From positions 1,777,318-1,841,317 of the forward strand of contig CAIIXF020000012.1 of assembly GCA_903813345.2 (NCBI GenBank): 64,000 bases of DNA, written 5' to 3'. This document shows, in pieces, positions 44,401-55,859 of the stretch. A program made the translations under genes and the position numbers. Positions within the stretch are counted from its first letter, which is position 1. Every line of letters starts with the position of its first letter. Under the pieces are notes generated by a model that saw only the letters and a program-made list of their open reading frames with translations, had not been told where the DNA came from and searched no databases. Source of the DNA: Owenia fusiformis (taxonomy: Eukaryota; Annelida; Polychaeta; Sabellida; Oweniidae).

Positions 44401-47400
44401 TCTACCTTTTAACATTCATTGTCGATTGCTAATGAATGACTTACTAAGAACACGGCGCTTGCAATGTTTCTCAATAATTGCTCATTACCTTATATCATCG
44501 TTTTCTTTGATTTTCGCAATCCTCTATTAAGACTAATTGCAATTATATTACAGCGTCGTCATTCAGAATTTTTTCTTCACAATCATTTAAAGATATTTAC
44601 TCGGCCGAGTCCAAAAAATCAATCGATAAATGTCTCCACAGGTAGTGTTCGCCAATTCAACTGCCGGCTGACGAACTAACCCATTATTTTATGGCCCACT
44701 CATTTAAATATGAATAGCCATTATTCAATAATTCATGTTTAATTCAAACATGACCGTGCTCTAATTGAATTTCTCAACCAATCAGAATGCAGCATAGCCA
44801 ATATAGAACGTTCTCTAATTCTCCATAGATGCACGACCGTGCTCTATCCAATCATCCGGGAATCTACGCATTGTATTTGCATTGTGACGTCACACCTTGG
44901 AATGGCGAAAATAACAGCGAGCTCGAGTTTGGTGTATCTCATGTAGCTCCAATCCCCAATTCTCTGAACAATGTTTTCATTTTTTTATATGTTTGAATCG
45001 GAATAAATAATGATAGGCCATTCAATATGGTGAAATTCAGCACTCGTTGGACAGAATGTCAGTACAAATGCACTCACCTTCGGTTCGTGCTTTGTACGAC
45101 ATTCTGTCCAACTCGTGCTGAATTTCACCATATTGAATGGCCTATCATTATTTATTCCTTAAATGAATTAGCTGTACACTTACGGAGTGGAGCGTCATAT
45201 CTGGTTAGTATCCGCGAGTATACATCTCGGCAGTGTCATAGCATCCGCGAGTTTAACTGTCGGTTGACGGTTGACGCATTAAATGAATGGCTAAACTAAA
45301 TAAATAAAACACATGATTATCTGAGAGTCGGACTTACATGTTCTGCAGCTATGAAATAGAGAAGTTGATGAGTTGTCACGTAACCCACGCCCTGATCACG
45401 TGTCATCATATCCCAGCATTCATCAGTTATCGTACATTTTTCACTGAAACAAAGATATTTTGCAAACTTATTACGCTTTTCGACTTGGCCAGGACAAAAA
45501 TGGGGATTTTTGACAGGAATGAAAAAAATCTATGGCATCTTTCTAATGACACGTAATTGGTAGATTACTTGACGTGCTTTTATTTATGATTTTTCATTAC
45601 TTATAAAAGTTAGGTATTTCGAAAAAGGAGCGTTTGTACGTGCAGTTGCGTACCGAAGAAGGATTGGCAGCCTTTATTCAAACTCGATCTTCCGTTGCCT
45701 GGCGCAGTGGGACAATTTGGTAACAATATTTCCCATACCTTGAAGATTGTACAGCCAAACAGGTTTAAATATTACTTCATACTCGTGCGCTATAGAGTCA
45801 CGTGTATGATAACCGGTCCCAAGATGAGCTTTCTAGAAATAGTATTACTAAATAGTTCCACGCCAGGAAATTGTGGCTCGAGTTCGAATACTGGCTGCCG
45901 ATCCTCATTGGTGCGTATCCTAAAACCCCACCTAATACTCTCCTAATGACATACCTTTTCTTGTCTGTTCCAAACAAATGCGAATAACAGAGATCCCCAT
46001 TTTGTTCATTGTAATTCATACGCTCTCCATACGTGGTATGACTAACTTTGACAGGCTAAAACAGGGATAGTAATAATACATTAATAGTTGATTTCACTGA
46101 TCTCTTGCATCACAATGTACACTTTCAGCCATCTTAGAACCATATATGGTGGCCGATCAATGTGAGACTGTATTCCTTAGGTGTAAGTCGAATATTAAAG
46201 ATACATTTTAAAAATGTTATCAAATCAGTTGTATATTGATTTGTATGATTACTAATATTTTCTTTGGAGTGTCAACAAGGCATTAGCACGCAACATGTCA
46301 CCGCATGCCATTTGTTACAAACACCGAACACCAACCGCCGAAAACCGTCCACAAAATATTCACAAAACTATAGCAATGTGTCACCACTTAGCGAGATATC
46401 TCGTCCTAACTTTTGGGGAATACATTGTTCGCCATACATAGCTATCACTGAAAAACCAGAACGTCATGGACGCTTTAAATTATCATTCTTTTTAGTAATG
46501 TCCTGGTGACATTAAAAGGGTCACCCTGTTCACAATGACTAGCCATATTAGAACTAGGCTTTTATGGCTCATGAAAAATTACCGGATAGAATAAATTGAA
46601 CATCATTCATAATATACTACCTTAACACGTCTTGGCTTGAACTCGATGATGTAAGGTGTATGAATGGTGTCTCTAAACTGCTCATAATAGTCAGGGTTGT
46701 TTGCAGCAATTGCGGGCTCAACTTTTGCAGCGATTGTCTTGGCGAGTGTAGCAAGTTGTGCGACGCGCTCCAAGTAGATTTGAGAAGCCTCATCCAGATT
46801 AGTGGATGAAACGTGGTTGAGGATTGTTTCAATTTGGCCTGAAATGGGATGATTTGGATGTGATTTATTTAGCAGTTATGTCCCTATCATTGAATATATG
46901 CCTGAGGTCTGTCACCAATATAGCCCGAGCTTGCGAGGGTTATATTACGACAGACCGAAGGCATATATTCAATGATACGGACATAACTGTTGTATTACAT
47001 ACTTTTATATCATGGCTACGTTATATCAATGACGCCACGTGTCTGTGTGCGAGTGTAATTAGGAAGAAATGAAACATGACGTCCCGATGACGTCATAAGA
47101 TTGTCATGGTAAAAGGTTTGGCGGCTATACAGAAATATATAGCCGACCTTCAGCTCCATTGACTTCAATACAAATGCTTCGCTGGGTATGTAATACTGTA
47201 AAATATATGATCATTTCAATTTTGCGTTGACTTGTTGTATAAGCCCTAAACGATTTGTTGTTATTGAGCTCTCAATTATTTTCACGAATTAGTATTACTC
47301 GACGGAGATGAATAAATACAATTTAAAAGCAATTTAGAATAGCTACACGCCTTACATCCTGTGAATATCAACTCCATTCTTGTAAATAAAGTATCACTGA

Positions 47401-48192
47401 AAATCAAGAGGGTTCAAAGGATGGTCAAATGAGGGGGGGGGGGCTACTACATATAGAAATAGTTGCCATTGCCAGAGTTTGAATTTGAAGTTTGAACTTC
47501 CACCTCTTTCACCAGTTCTTATTCTTTCCTATGAGTCTTCTCTTCAGTATCACGAACAAAATCCCCAATGTCACTTACTCAAAATTTATAGCCGCTTTAA
47601 ATAGGGGGCTGCAGTAACACCAAACGACACCCCCCCCCCCGGACGCCCATGTACATGTATCATGTTTTTATTTAATCTAAACTGACTTGCTTCTATAAAA
47701 TGGATATATGAATTGGTTTATTGTCTGGCTTTTTATATTACCTGACTGAAATTTACAGCAATGATACTATTCTGATTAGTTTATTTCAACAATATACAAT
47801 TATTGTATGTGTTGTATTTACTTATCAAAAGGTGAGTTCCTGTGAATAGACCTGATCTGTATTGACGTAGTTATTTTATTTCATTTGTTAGGTATCAAAA
47901 TCAAAATGACATTGAAGGTGCATTTTATTTCGCCCCAAAATTGACCTGTTTAATAAACATACGCCATACCTTGAGCAATTCGAAATCCAAAAAAGCCATC
48001 GAGGTTAATATGTTCGGCGTCTCTGTGAAAGAACTGAAAAGCCTTTTCTAAGGCTCCGATAAGTTTGTCCAAAGTGTTGAAGTTGTCTACATCGTCCTCA
48101 AAGTAACGTGACGTAATCGACTTTGATTGAGCGTCGTAATTTGTAAGTAGACATATCCAAAACACACACGTCCATAACACCTTGTATACCAT
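38480..48192 (-). CDS. C16orf89: C16orf89 (UPF0764) homologue, seven exons
   Basis: Exons on the minus strand: 47970-48192, 46621-46838, 45955-46055, 45338-45443, 42013-42169, 41298-41444 and 38480-38568 (1041 nt, 346 residues), all GT/AG and in phase. The product starts with a signal peptide (MVYKVLWTCVFWICLLTN) and then shows family landmarks: HINLDGFFGFRIAQ, ERVAQLATLAKTI, QNGDLCYSHLFGT, DECWDMMTRDQGVGYVTHQL (one Thr omitted here), DLFVEQGVLCGLIGFTDF, RQDWLDIILSWQ, and a C terminus GCLSHESGLATGLLGVYARY. The function of this secreted family is poorly known; the human gene is thyroid-enriched. AATAAA at 38448-38453 lies about 30 bp after the stop. The exon 6 donor is the first of about 21 repeats of itself. 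Confidence 0.93.
39362..39610. repeat. Inverted repeat, 43-bp arms, in C16orf89 intron 6
   Basis: TATCCGAATTTATTGACATT and AGAATTCTACATCGCC (39371-39406) pair with GGCGATGTGGAATTCTAATG to TTCGGAAATATA (39567-39603). The gap is 160 bp. It is probably a small foldback element. Confidence 0.65.
40410..41320 (-). repeat. Minisatellite of about 21 exon 6 donor-border copies
   Basis: Read in gene sense, each 42-43 bp unit carries the end of exon 6 (GAGAGAAAGCTTGAAG), the donor (GTAACG) and about 25 bases of intron (TAAAGTTCTGCTTGGTGAGT). The unit next to the exon (donor at 41297-41296) is the real border, and about 20 more follow into intron 6. Many units hold a second strong donor-like site, GGTGAGT. 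One unit (about 41188-41230) includes eight further exon bases (CTAGCAAG on the plus strand), showing that exon sequence was copied. Units 5-12 alternate 43 and 42 bp forms, a dimer-level amplification. Confidence 0.93.
42251..42934. mobile_element. Long-TIR element, copy 1 (C16orf89 intron 4)
   Basis: Arms of about 150 bp are inverted: the left begins TGATTGAGGGTCAAAATTG and the right ends with its complement. Inside, ACCGGAATAGTCTGACAACG is again inverted at 42820-42845. The inner part (42342-42842) matches the shorter element at 61821-62332. The open frame at 42430-42705 is not kept in that second copy, so it is judged non-coding. Confidence 0.8.
43819..44056. mobile_element. Short mariner-type MITE (CAGGGTG ends)
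   Basis: TA then CAGGGTGCTTCAAAA at the left, and TTTTAGACCACCCTG then TA at the right; 238 bp. It lies in C16orf89 intron 4. Confidence 0.6.
45000..45158. repeat. Near-perfect 159-bp palindrome
   Basis: GGAATAAATAATGATAGGCC and the next 40 bases are complementary to the right arm ending GGCCTATCATTATTTATTCC. Even the centre pairs in part (GTACAAATGCAC with GTGCTTTGTAC), leaving a loop of about 12-14 nt around CACCTTCGGTT. It lies in C16orf89 intron 4. Confidence 0.9.
46871..46992. repeat. Hairpin of about 120 bp in C16orf89 intron 1
   Basis: AGCAGTTATGTCCCTATCAT and GAATATATGCCTGAGGTCTG pair with the right arm (CAGACCGAAGGCATATATTC and ATGATACGGACATAACTGTT). It starts 33 bp upstream (gene sense) of exon 2. 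Confidence 0.7.
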
Positions 48193-48470
48193 TTTAATGT
48201 ATACTAGATATAAAGAATCTCTGTACTAATTGTTATGGCCTCCCATTGCACAGCTCATGCAAGCACCGCTTCTATTCTATCTCTTATCCTTTATCAGGTA
48301 GATATACCTACTATAGTTGATTATTTTGATAGCTAAACTCTATGTTGTGACTACTGTATATCACATGGTCATCAATAGGTAGACATGATGCACGTTATAT
48401 CAGCTGCTACATACGCTTAGTAGTTGTATTTCATCAATTTACAATTATAGCGACTTATAACTTATAGCGT

Positions 48471-49696
48471 CATACCTGCCAACCTACCGTATTTTTACGG
48501 GAATCTACCCTAAAATTTTCGTTTTCGTAAAAAATGACAAACTACCGTAAAAATTTCCCGTTTTTCCCGTAAAATTGATCGTAAAAAATCTACCGTAATT
48601 TTATCGAAATCAACCGTAAAATATTTTATCATAATTCGATTTTTTCTATAAGAACGGCCGTAAAATATACAGTAAATATTTGAAAATCTACCGTATTTCT
48701 GCTAGAATTAACAGTATTCTTGTTCAAACTACCGTAAAATCTGTCGTTATTATTTGGGAATTCTGAAAAATTGAATTCTTCTCGTATTACCCTTGTAATA
48801 TTCCATTACCAGCCCGAAAATAAATAGGTGTCGGCAGGTCTGTGACAGTTGTTATTGCGTACTTAGTAAGTAATTAAGTAAGCTGGCGTGTAATCAGTCA
48901 ACATACTGGGGAGTGTCGTGATGCAAAAACACAGTGTTCAACTACCACAGGTTCTACTCTGAAGTGTTCAAATTGTTAGTCTGTTTATGAAAGAGTTCCA
49001 TGCATGCTGTGTTAGAAAAACATTCTTTATTATTTATTCATTGAAGTGTGTCAAAATCTACGCAAAATCAGTTTTTTTAATCTACCGCAAAAACTACCGC
49101 ATTTTTCATAATCTTCCGCAAAACTACCGTTTTTTTCAAAAATCTACCGCAAAAACTACCGTATTTTTTCAAAATCTACTGAAAAACTACCGCATTTTAC
49201 AAAATCTTCCGCAAAACTACCGTTTTTTTCAAAAGTCTACCGCAAAAACTACCGCATTTTTCAAAACCTACCGTGACTCTACCGCATTTTTTTAAATCTT
49301 CCGCAAAACTACCGTGCAGTTTTTTTAATCTACCGCAAAAACTACCGCATTTTTTTAAAATCTACCGTAAAACTAGACTTTCAAAAGACTACTGCAAAAA
49401 CTACCGCATTTTTTCAAAAACTACCGTTTTTTTCAAAAATCTACCGCAAAAACTGCCGTATTTTTCAAAGTCTACTGAAAAACTACAGCATTTTACAAAA
49501 TCTTCGGCAAAACTAGTTTTTCAAAAGTCCACCGTAAAACTACCGCATTTTCAAAAACTTCCGATAAAGTACCATTTTTTTCAAAAATCTACCGTAAAAT
49601 TAAAATGGCGCAAAAACGCATTTTGAAAAAATCTACCGAAAAATACCGCAATTAAAAAAAACTACCGCAAATTTTGGTCTTAGGTTGGCAGGTATG
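48471..49696. mobile_element. CCG/oligo-A repeat element with inverted ends and AGCGT duplication
   Basis: CATACCTGCCAACCTA at the left and TAGGTTGGCAGGTATG at the right are perfect inverted ends. AGCGT flanks both sides (48466-48470 and 49697-49701), a 5-bp target duplication, or 8 bp (AGCGTCAT) if the first bases are counted. The 1.2-kb interior is a loose array of CTACCGTAAAA/CTACCGCAAAAACTACCGC words separated by runs of A or T. Its left part mostly uses CCGTAAAA and the right part CCGCAAAA. It has no transposase. The frames at 48987-49626 are by-products of the array. Confidence 0.8.
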
Positions 49697-49871
49697 AGCG
49701 TCATAACTGCTTCATTATTCGTTTGGAACAAATTCCCTTAAATACGAATATTAATGTAACATTTACCAGTAAAATGCCCAAATTACAAATATATGATGTA
49801 TCAAATAAACAAATAGATACTATAATCGGGTGCATTTTATGTTTGTAAGGACAAGAAATATGTGTAACTTT

Positions 49872-52800
49872 TACGGTGCTTCCGCAGGCTTAAGCCACAC
49901 GAATTTCATCGCTAAATTTTGCCCTTGGTAATAATGTTTATATTTGCTGGAATTACACCAGAAAAGCCGCTTAAAGCGCATTAGTGGAAAGTGCTTTACA
50001 AAATCGCCATCCTGATTACACCAACAATTCTAAACGGTCAAGCCAAGTAACTTAGTCAACATTCGATATTCGTATGTCCATCAATATTAACTAAGAATGG
50101 TGCCACAATTGAAGTAAACCTCTGTTTAATTATTTTCAATAAACCTATCAGCAAACGTGTAAATGATAAATTTGATGTTCTGTTACATATTGGTGAAGCA
50201 GTCTTTGGGATATGGCCTAAATTTCTGAATTTCCACTATGTCCCTGTATACCCCTACTTAAAAACATGTATGTTATTTGTCATTTTTCATTATGAATCAA
50301 CCATAATTGTATTTTTTCTTGTTTACATACAGAATGAACTTTTTGTTTTCAAATATTGAAAGATGGTACTGCATTTATTTTTTCATGATATGGAGGAAAC
50401 AAATGCGTGTCAATTTACACTGTAATATCCCACACACTTATATTTCAAGGGTAGTTTTGAAGAATAATCAAGAAAATCCATGTTTTCAAATGAATTCGTC
50501 CTTGTCAAAGAACGTAAGTGAGGATATGCGGTTTAAAAAACTAACAACATGTTTTAAGTTCTTACAATTCTTGTTTAAAACAAACATTTCGAAAGTTGTG
50601 ATTTCGAATGTAATATCCAACTCAATGAAATTTGTTGATATTTGTGAATTTTTTCTTTCGGAATGCACATTGCTGGATCACAGAACCTTGCCTTGTTCGA
50701 GATGCACAAAAGGGGTATTGTTAATACTTGACGTCGTTCGGATATTCGGATGTGATTGACGTTTTCGTTAATCTCCAACCACTGTAACTTCCAACTTAAT
50801 TTTTGAAAGCCAAATATGATAGTCATGAATCGATATTTAAGTCACACGTGGATGCATACATCATGTGTCTACATTAACTGTCGAATACATGCCGACTTTC
50901 ATTTATTTAAATATACACAGTTAACTCAAATCATCAATTCTCGAAACGGTTTATCATATAACCTGACCTGAGTTTAATGTTTCATTTAAATTTATAATTA
51001 TGGTATCGGATTTGAGTATGATTTTAGTCGAGGCTTAAACAAAGCAATAAAACTGCGTGAAACCTTTTGTGAAAATTCGAACGATTTTTCAAGAATCCTC
51101 CTTCAAAGTGTTACCACAGTGCTCCCCGGGAGTGGAACTTCCGTCTTGTGTAATCAAAATAATAGCGGGTGGTTTGAATTTTTGTTTGAGTTTAGAGCTC
51201 AGCATCTATAAATTTAAAAATGTGTCGCCTCATTGAGAGGTACATGCAGATTTTGGCGATCTATCTTTATAAAAGGCTAAATTTTGTGCAAAAACAGGAG
51301 TTGACACGCTTACATTTGGAATTGAAATTTCCTACATAATTGTCGACTCATGTTTAAAAGTCATGAAAACAAGGTTGAACACAAAATAATAACCTAGTTA
51401 CTGTCTATTTAGCATGGGATCACTGAGGGAAATATTATTAATGACTTAAATCGTTAACAGTTAAGTTGTATTCCAAGAAACTTATCAATTTAGAAATGCA
51501 AAATGTTCAATTTTGTTTTTCAATTGTAAAAATGGCACCTGTAGAGAACAACGTTTTACAAAATTATTTAAAACGGAGATATTAACTGATGTAACATTCG
51601 TTGGCATGTGTCAGGGAGTAAATAAGAAGAATATGCATTTGATTCTATATCTTGTTCCCAAAGGAGTTTGTTAAGGAGCGGTATATCTTAACGTACATTT
51701 ATCATCCCGAACTCAAATATTTCGAATCCCTATTTCGACAACGCTTTGTTGAGAATGGATTCAAGATGTACTCAAAATTAATACGTTAAAAGATGTATTA
51801 TCATCTTAATAACCACCTCACAAATTATTTTGGAAATCAAAGATGTACGATTTTTGAGATTTTTATTTTCGAATGTTGACTTAGTTACTTGGCTTGACTG
51901 TAAAGCGTCTTAGGATTTTTATTTTGGAATTACACCTGTCATTTTTAAACGCCTTTCATGCACTTTTAACTATGTAGATATGGAGAATATCCAGCAGATG
52001 TGTACATCTACAATAAATGTATTCTTTTAGCATCTAAGAGAAGACTTTTGCCAGTGATGTGACCTTACTTTCAATTTTTGCGGTATGATTTGATAATCTA
52101 TTACATCTTTTGGCTCCCATCCATCATTTCCTGCCTTTTTGCGGTGACCAAAATGTGTAGCATTCGAAATACGTCTTATTTCGTTTAGGGCAAATGGTAA
52201 AAACCCGGGTAAGGCGTTTTACAAAAACCGATCGGTATTACACTTACTCGTCGCAAGATCCTGGGGAAATCGCTTATTTTACGCCATTTTTAATATTCAT
52301 CCTTTTACCATTTCGCTGTACATTAGAGTTACATAACCTATTATATATCATTTTGAAGGGTAGCCCCTCGTCTTTTTGACTATAGCATTAAGATGTATTA
52401 GAAATCTAGCATAACGCAGCGTTCTACGGTTTTCTATGCGAAGAACCTGCAAATTAACGTTGTAATAATGTAACGTAATTCCTTGTAAAAATACCTTAAA
52501 TCATGAATATTTCGGTAAAACGTTGATCAAAATGGTCAAAAATTTGCTCCTACATTCACTGGACCATGTAAAATCATGACGTCATAACACATTGACGGTT
52601 ACAATTCAAATAGTTTGTATAGAACGCATTAGATTTCTCCGGAGAAAGTGTAAGATTTTTTGGCGTAAAACACATAGGGTAAGTTAACTGCTTCTAACTT
52701 TTTTATTACTTGACAAAAGAAAAAGATTTTTGATATGGACAATATTGTCCTGGCGAAATTAAAGAATATCTCCTCAAAATATATACTTATGGCCTTTTAC

Positions 52801-53866
52801 CCTGCGTAAAGCCAGATACAAAAAGTGGTACAAGAATGTACAAGAGCACATTTTTACATTAATTTTTGCGCATTGTCCATTTTGAGGGGTATTTTAATGG
52901 ATTTAGATATAATATTTTTAAAATTTGACTTGATTTTCAAAATATTGTCCTTTCCATATTGATGCCTGTAAATTTTCAATAAGATTAATAATTAGTAAAG
53001 CACCATACTTTAAAAATAAAAAAGTGGTACAAAAATGTACGTTCCCTATTTTACGACGTAAAGGAGATTCTTAGTCAATCTTTTGTTAAGATCGTCCTGT
53101 TGTTATCAGTCGTGTTATGACGTCATAAATGATATCCAAAACACTTGAAATGTTTATATCTTATGTTCAACAATATACTATTTTGGCTATATGTTCACTT
53201 TACTACTTATTAAAGACGGAGTGACAATGAAATATTCTGTTATCATATACAGGTTATGCTTTATACGATTACAAAACAAAAATACGTTAATTGGTCGTCA
53301 AGATATTCATCATGTTCAAGCGTTCCATATAAGGAATACACGACGCGGAACACATAATACATAGAGTTCCTGTAAAGCTGGTATTCCAAGGTTCCTAACG
53401 GTATATAGAATCCTAATACTTCAACACACTTACAATATCTTAAAAGCACAATTTGTTTTTACGTGTTGTTACTTTTGTAATTTTTTGATAGTTCTCGGGT
53501 GTTACAGGGAGTTCCCCAGGATCTTGCGACGAGTAACTACACTCCAAAAGCGCCTAATGATTTAAAGCGTTTTCTAGTGACTAGGCTTCTAGGAGTTTTG
53601 GAAAAGCGCTTTTGTAAAACCGCAATCGTGATTACACCTATTTTTCATACCTTAGGCGCCTTTCTAAAACGCATGGTGTAATTCCAGCAATTGAGGCATA
53701 AGTAATGCCTGGGTCACATTTGCTCCGATCCATCGGCCGTCGCCGAGTGTTTTGTTCAAAATCGTATTCAATTTTGAACATAATACTCAATCGGCCGGGC
53801 GCCGTAGTGAAATCGGAGCAAATGTGACCAAGGCATAAGAGTGGCTTAGGCCTGCGGAAGCAATGA
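49872..53866. mobile_element. Composite nested transposon block
   Basis: Outer inverted ends: GTGCTTCCGCAGGCTTAAGC (49877-49896) and its near inverse at 53841-53864, with GCTGGAATTACACCA (49957) against TGGTGTAATTCCAGC (53676). Inside lie two further pairs: GTCAAGCCAAGTAACTTAGT (50037) with its inverse (51869-51898), and TACTCGTCGCAAGATCCTGG (52246) with its inverse (53509-53535). No transposase could be read. The 150-codon frame at 50307 lies between the second pair and looks like chance. Confidence 0.55.
53705..53836. mobile_element. 132-bp MITE (ATGCCTTGGTCAC ends)
   Basis: ATGCCTGGGTCACATTTGCT at the left and AGCAAATGTGACCAAGGCAT at the right, around a GC-rich palindromic core (CGGCCG). 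It is inserted in the right arm of the composite block. One end recurs at 59786-59820, just ahead of the MFS gene. Confidence 0.7.
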
Positions 53867-53880
53867 ACCATTGAAATATA

Positions 53881-54748
53881 TACACTCCCCTCCATAAATT
53901 TGGCAACCTTACATGTAGCTCTCCCATTGAACTACGTGTTAAAGCCTATTTACGTTTGAATTTTTAACTACTTAACACGCGATGAAAATACTTATACGTA
54001 ACTTGGCTTTATTTCCAATATCTTCAAATTTTCTCAATTTTTTCCTCAATTAATAATACTAGTAGGTCGACTATTGATGATAAATTTGATGAATATTTGA
54101 TAATCGACATTTCCATGTTAACCAATGGGAAATGGTAGGTTTGCCGCAAGTCATTTGACAGAATATTCATCCATCCGAGTCCTTGCAAAAAATACAAGTT
54201 AGGTAAGCAATTGAATTTGCTAACTTTATTTAACAAAAAATTGATACGTTTCATCAGGTTCAACGAAGTCAAAATTATTTTTCAAAATGCCTCTCCCATT
54301 GAAATAACAAAGGAGGCGAAAAATTATTTTCAAAAATGACTTTGAAGCTCTGTAATTTTAGTATCCATCAAGTAAACTAAACACTTAGTGTACCAAAAAG
54401 TTAGACAATTCAATTTTTCATATAAAAATATTTTTTGCTGCATCTTTTACTGAATAGATATCCTGATTTCTGATTTGCCCCGAACCCACCATTTCCCATT
54501 GGTTTACTATACATGGGAATGACGATTTTCAAAAATTCATCAAATTTATCATCAATTTCTGACCTTTTGTAATTGAGAAAAAGATTGTGAAAATTTGGAG
54601 GTATTGGAAATAAAGTCAAGTTACGTTTACATCAATATTATATGTAATTTCATCGCAGGGTGAGTAAATAAAAATTCAAACGTAAAGAGGCTTTAACACG
54701 TAGTTCACTGGCGGAGCTAAGGTTGCCAAACTTATGGAGGGGAGTGTA
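53881..54748. mobile_element. Tc1/mariner-type foldback MITE
   Basis: TA, then CACTCCCCTCCATAAATTTG, and at the right its inverse (CCAAACTTATGGAGGGGAGTG) then TA. Inverted similarity continues for over 200 bp per arm, so nearly the whole 868 bp can fold back. No transposase is present. Confidence 0.8.
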
Positions 54749-55859
54749 GGTTACCTCAATACATCAAGTAAGTGAAAACCACACACAGCATGGTATAAAA
54801 ATCAGGTCATATTTGATTGCATCCAATCATTAGAGTACCTCTTGATATTTTTACAAAATTGAATGTGAATATAAATCTAAACCTCAGAAAAATGATAATT
54901 AAAAGAAAAGTACACAATTTTGGCAAAGAAATGGTACACTCTCGGAATTGCCTGAAAACATATTCTTGGGTTGATTTTATTTCAAAATAAGTGTGGAATC
55001 AGTGAGTTAATTAACACTATTACCTTTATCATTTCATAAGAATTTAACACATGTTCAATACATTGGGTCTATACCTTATTTATAGTGACACGTATAGTGA
55101 CAGGTTCTTTAATCTCTGTAATCGAGTTTCAGTAGATGAATACCAGCAGATTGTTCTATTTTTCAGAAGTTGGGACATATTTTGTAAGTAATCTATTTTA
55201 ACTTCAACAAGAACAAGTACATTTTAAATGGTTGTCTTTGAAAGGTACCATCTGGTTCCGAAAAATTACACTGGTCAAAGTAAAGATAGCAGAAATAAAT
55301 TCCGAAAGGCACAGTTAAAATCAACCGACACCGACAATCGAAAAAGAAGCCTTCCAAGAATTCCGTCCTATTCATCAACAACGACGGTTTGGACTGAGCA
55401 AACTGTCATACTGCACTATATCTAGTAATTGTAACAACCCCAAACAAAAACATAAACGTGTCCCATGTTTTGGTCTCCCTGCAAATCAAATTGTAATCAT
55501 TATCCTTAACTTTATAGTCAATGTTAGATAATTAAGTTCAAATTATCTATAAAATGGAAAGCAAAACGGGGACTTCGACGTCAACCGCTTCTGTCAGATT
55601 AAATAGTGTCAGTTCAAACCATTGTCGTTTGAGATAAGATTCACGGCCAGTTGTACGTTTCACTTAATGTGATTAGATAAGTATAGTAAGTATAAACACC
55701 CTTATCAATTACTTTAGCATTAGTATCCACTATTTGTCCCTTGTTTAATCCCAAACAAAGATAATTCATATAAACAATGATAAAATGTATGATAATTGGA
55801 TCTCTATATTTATGTGAGAGTCATTCACTCAGTAGCCCACCGAGTTGGCTTTTACCAGG
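54749..55859. other. Upstream region of the lectin-type gene
   Basis: No exon is recognised. It precedes the signal-peptide exon at 55860 and may contain its promoter. A TATTTATG-type motif near 55808 is not convincing as a TATA box. Confidence 0.4.

Noticed and set aside
48987-49626. Two overlapping Lys/Phe/Asn-rich frames
   Set aside because: Products of the CTACCGCAAAAA array inside a transposon.
50307-50759. 150-residue open frame
   Set aside because: No family resemblance, low-complexity AT-rich composition, and it sits between inverted transposon ends.
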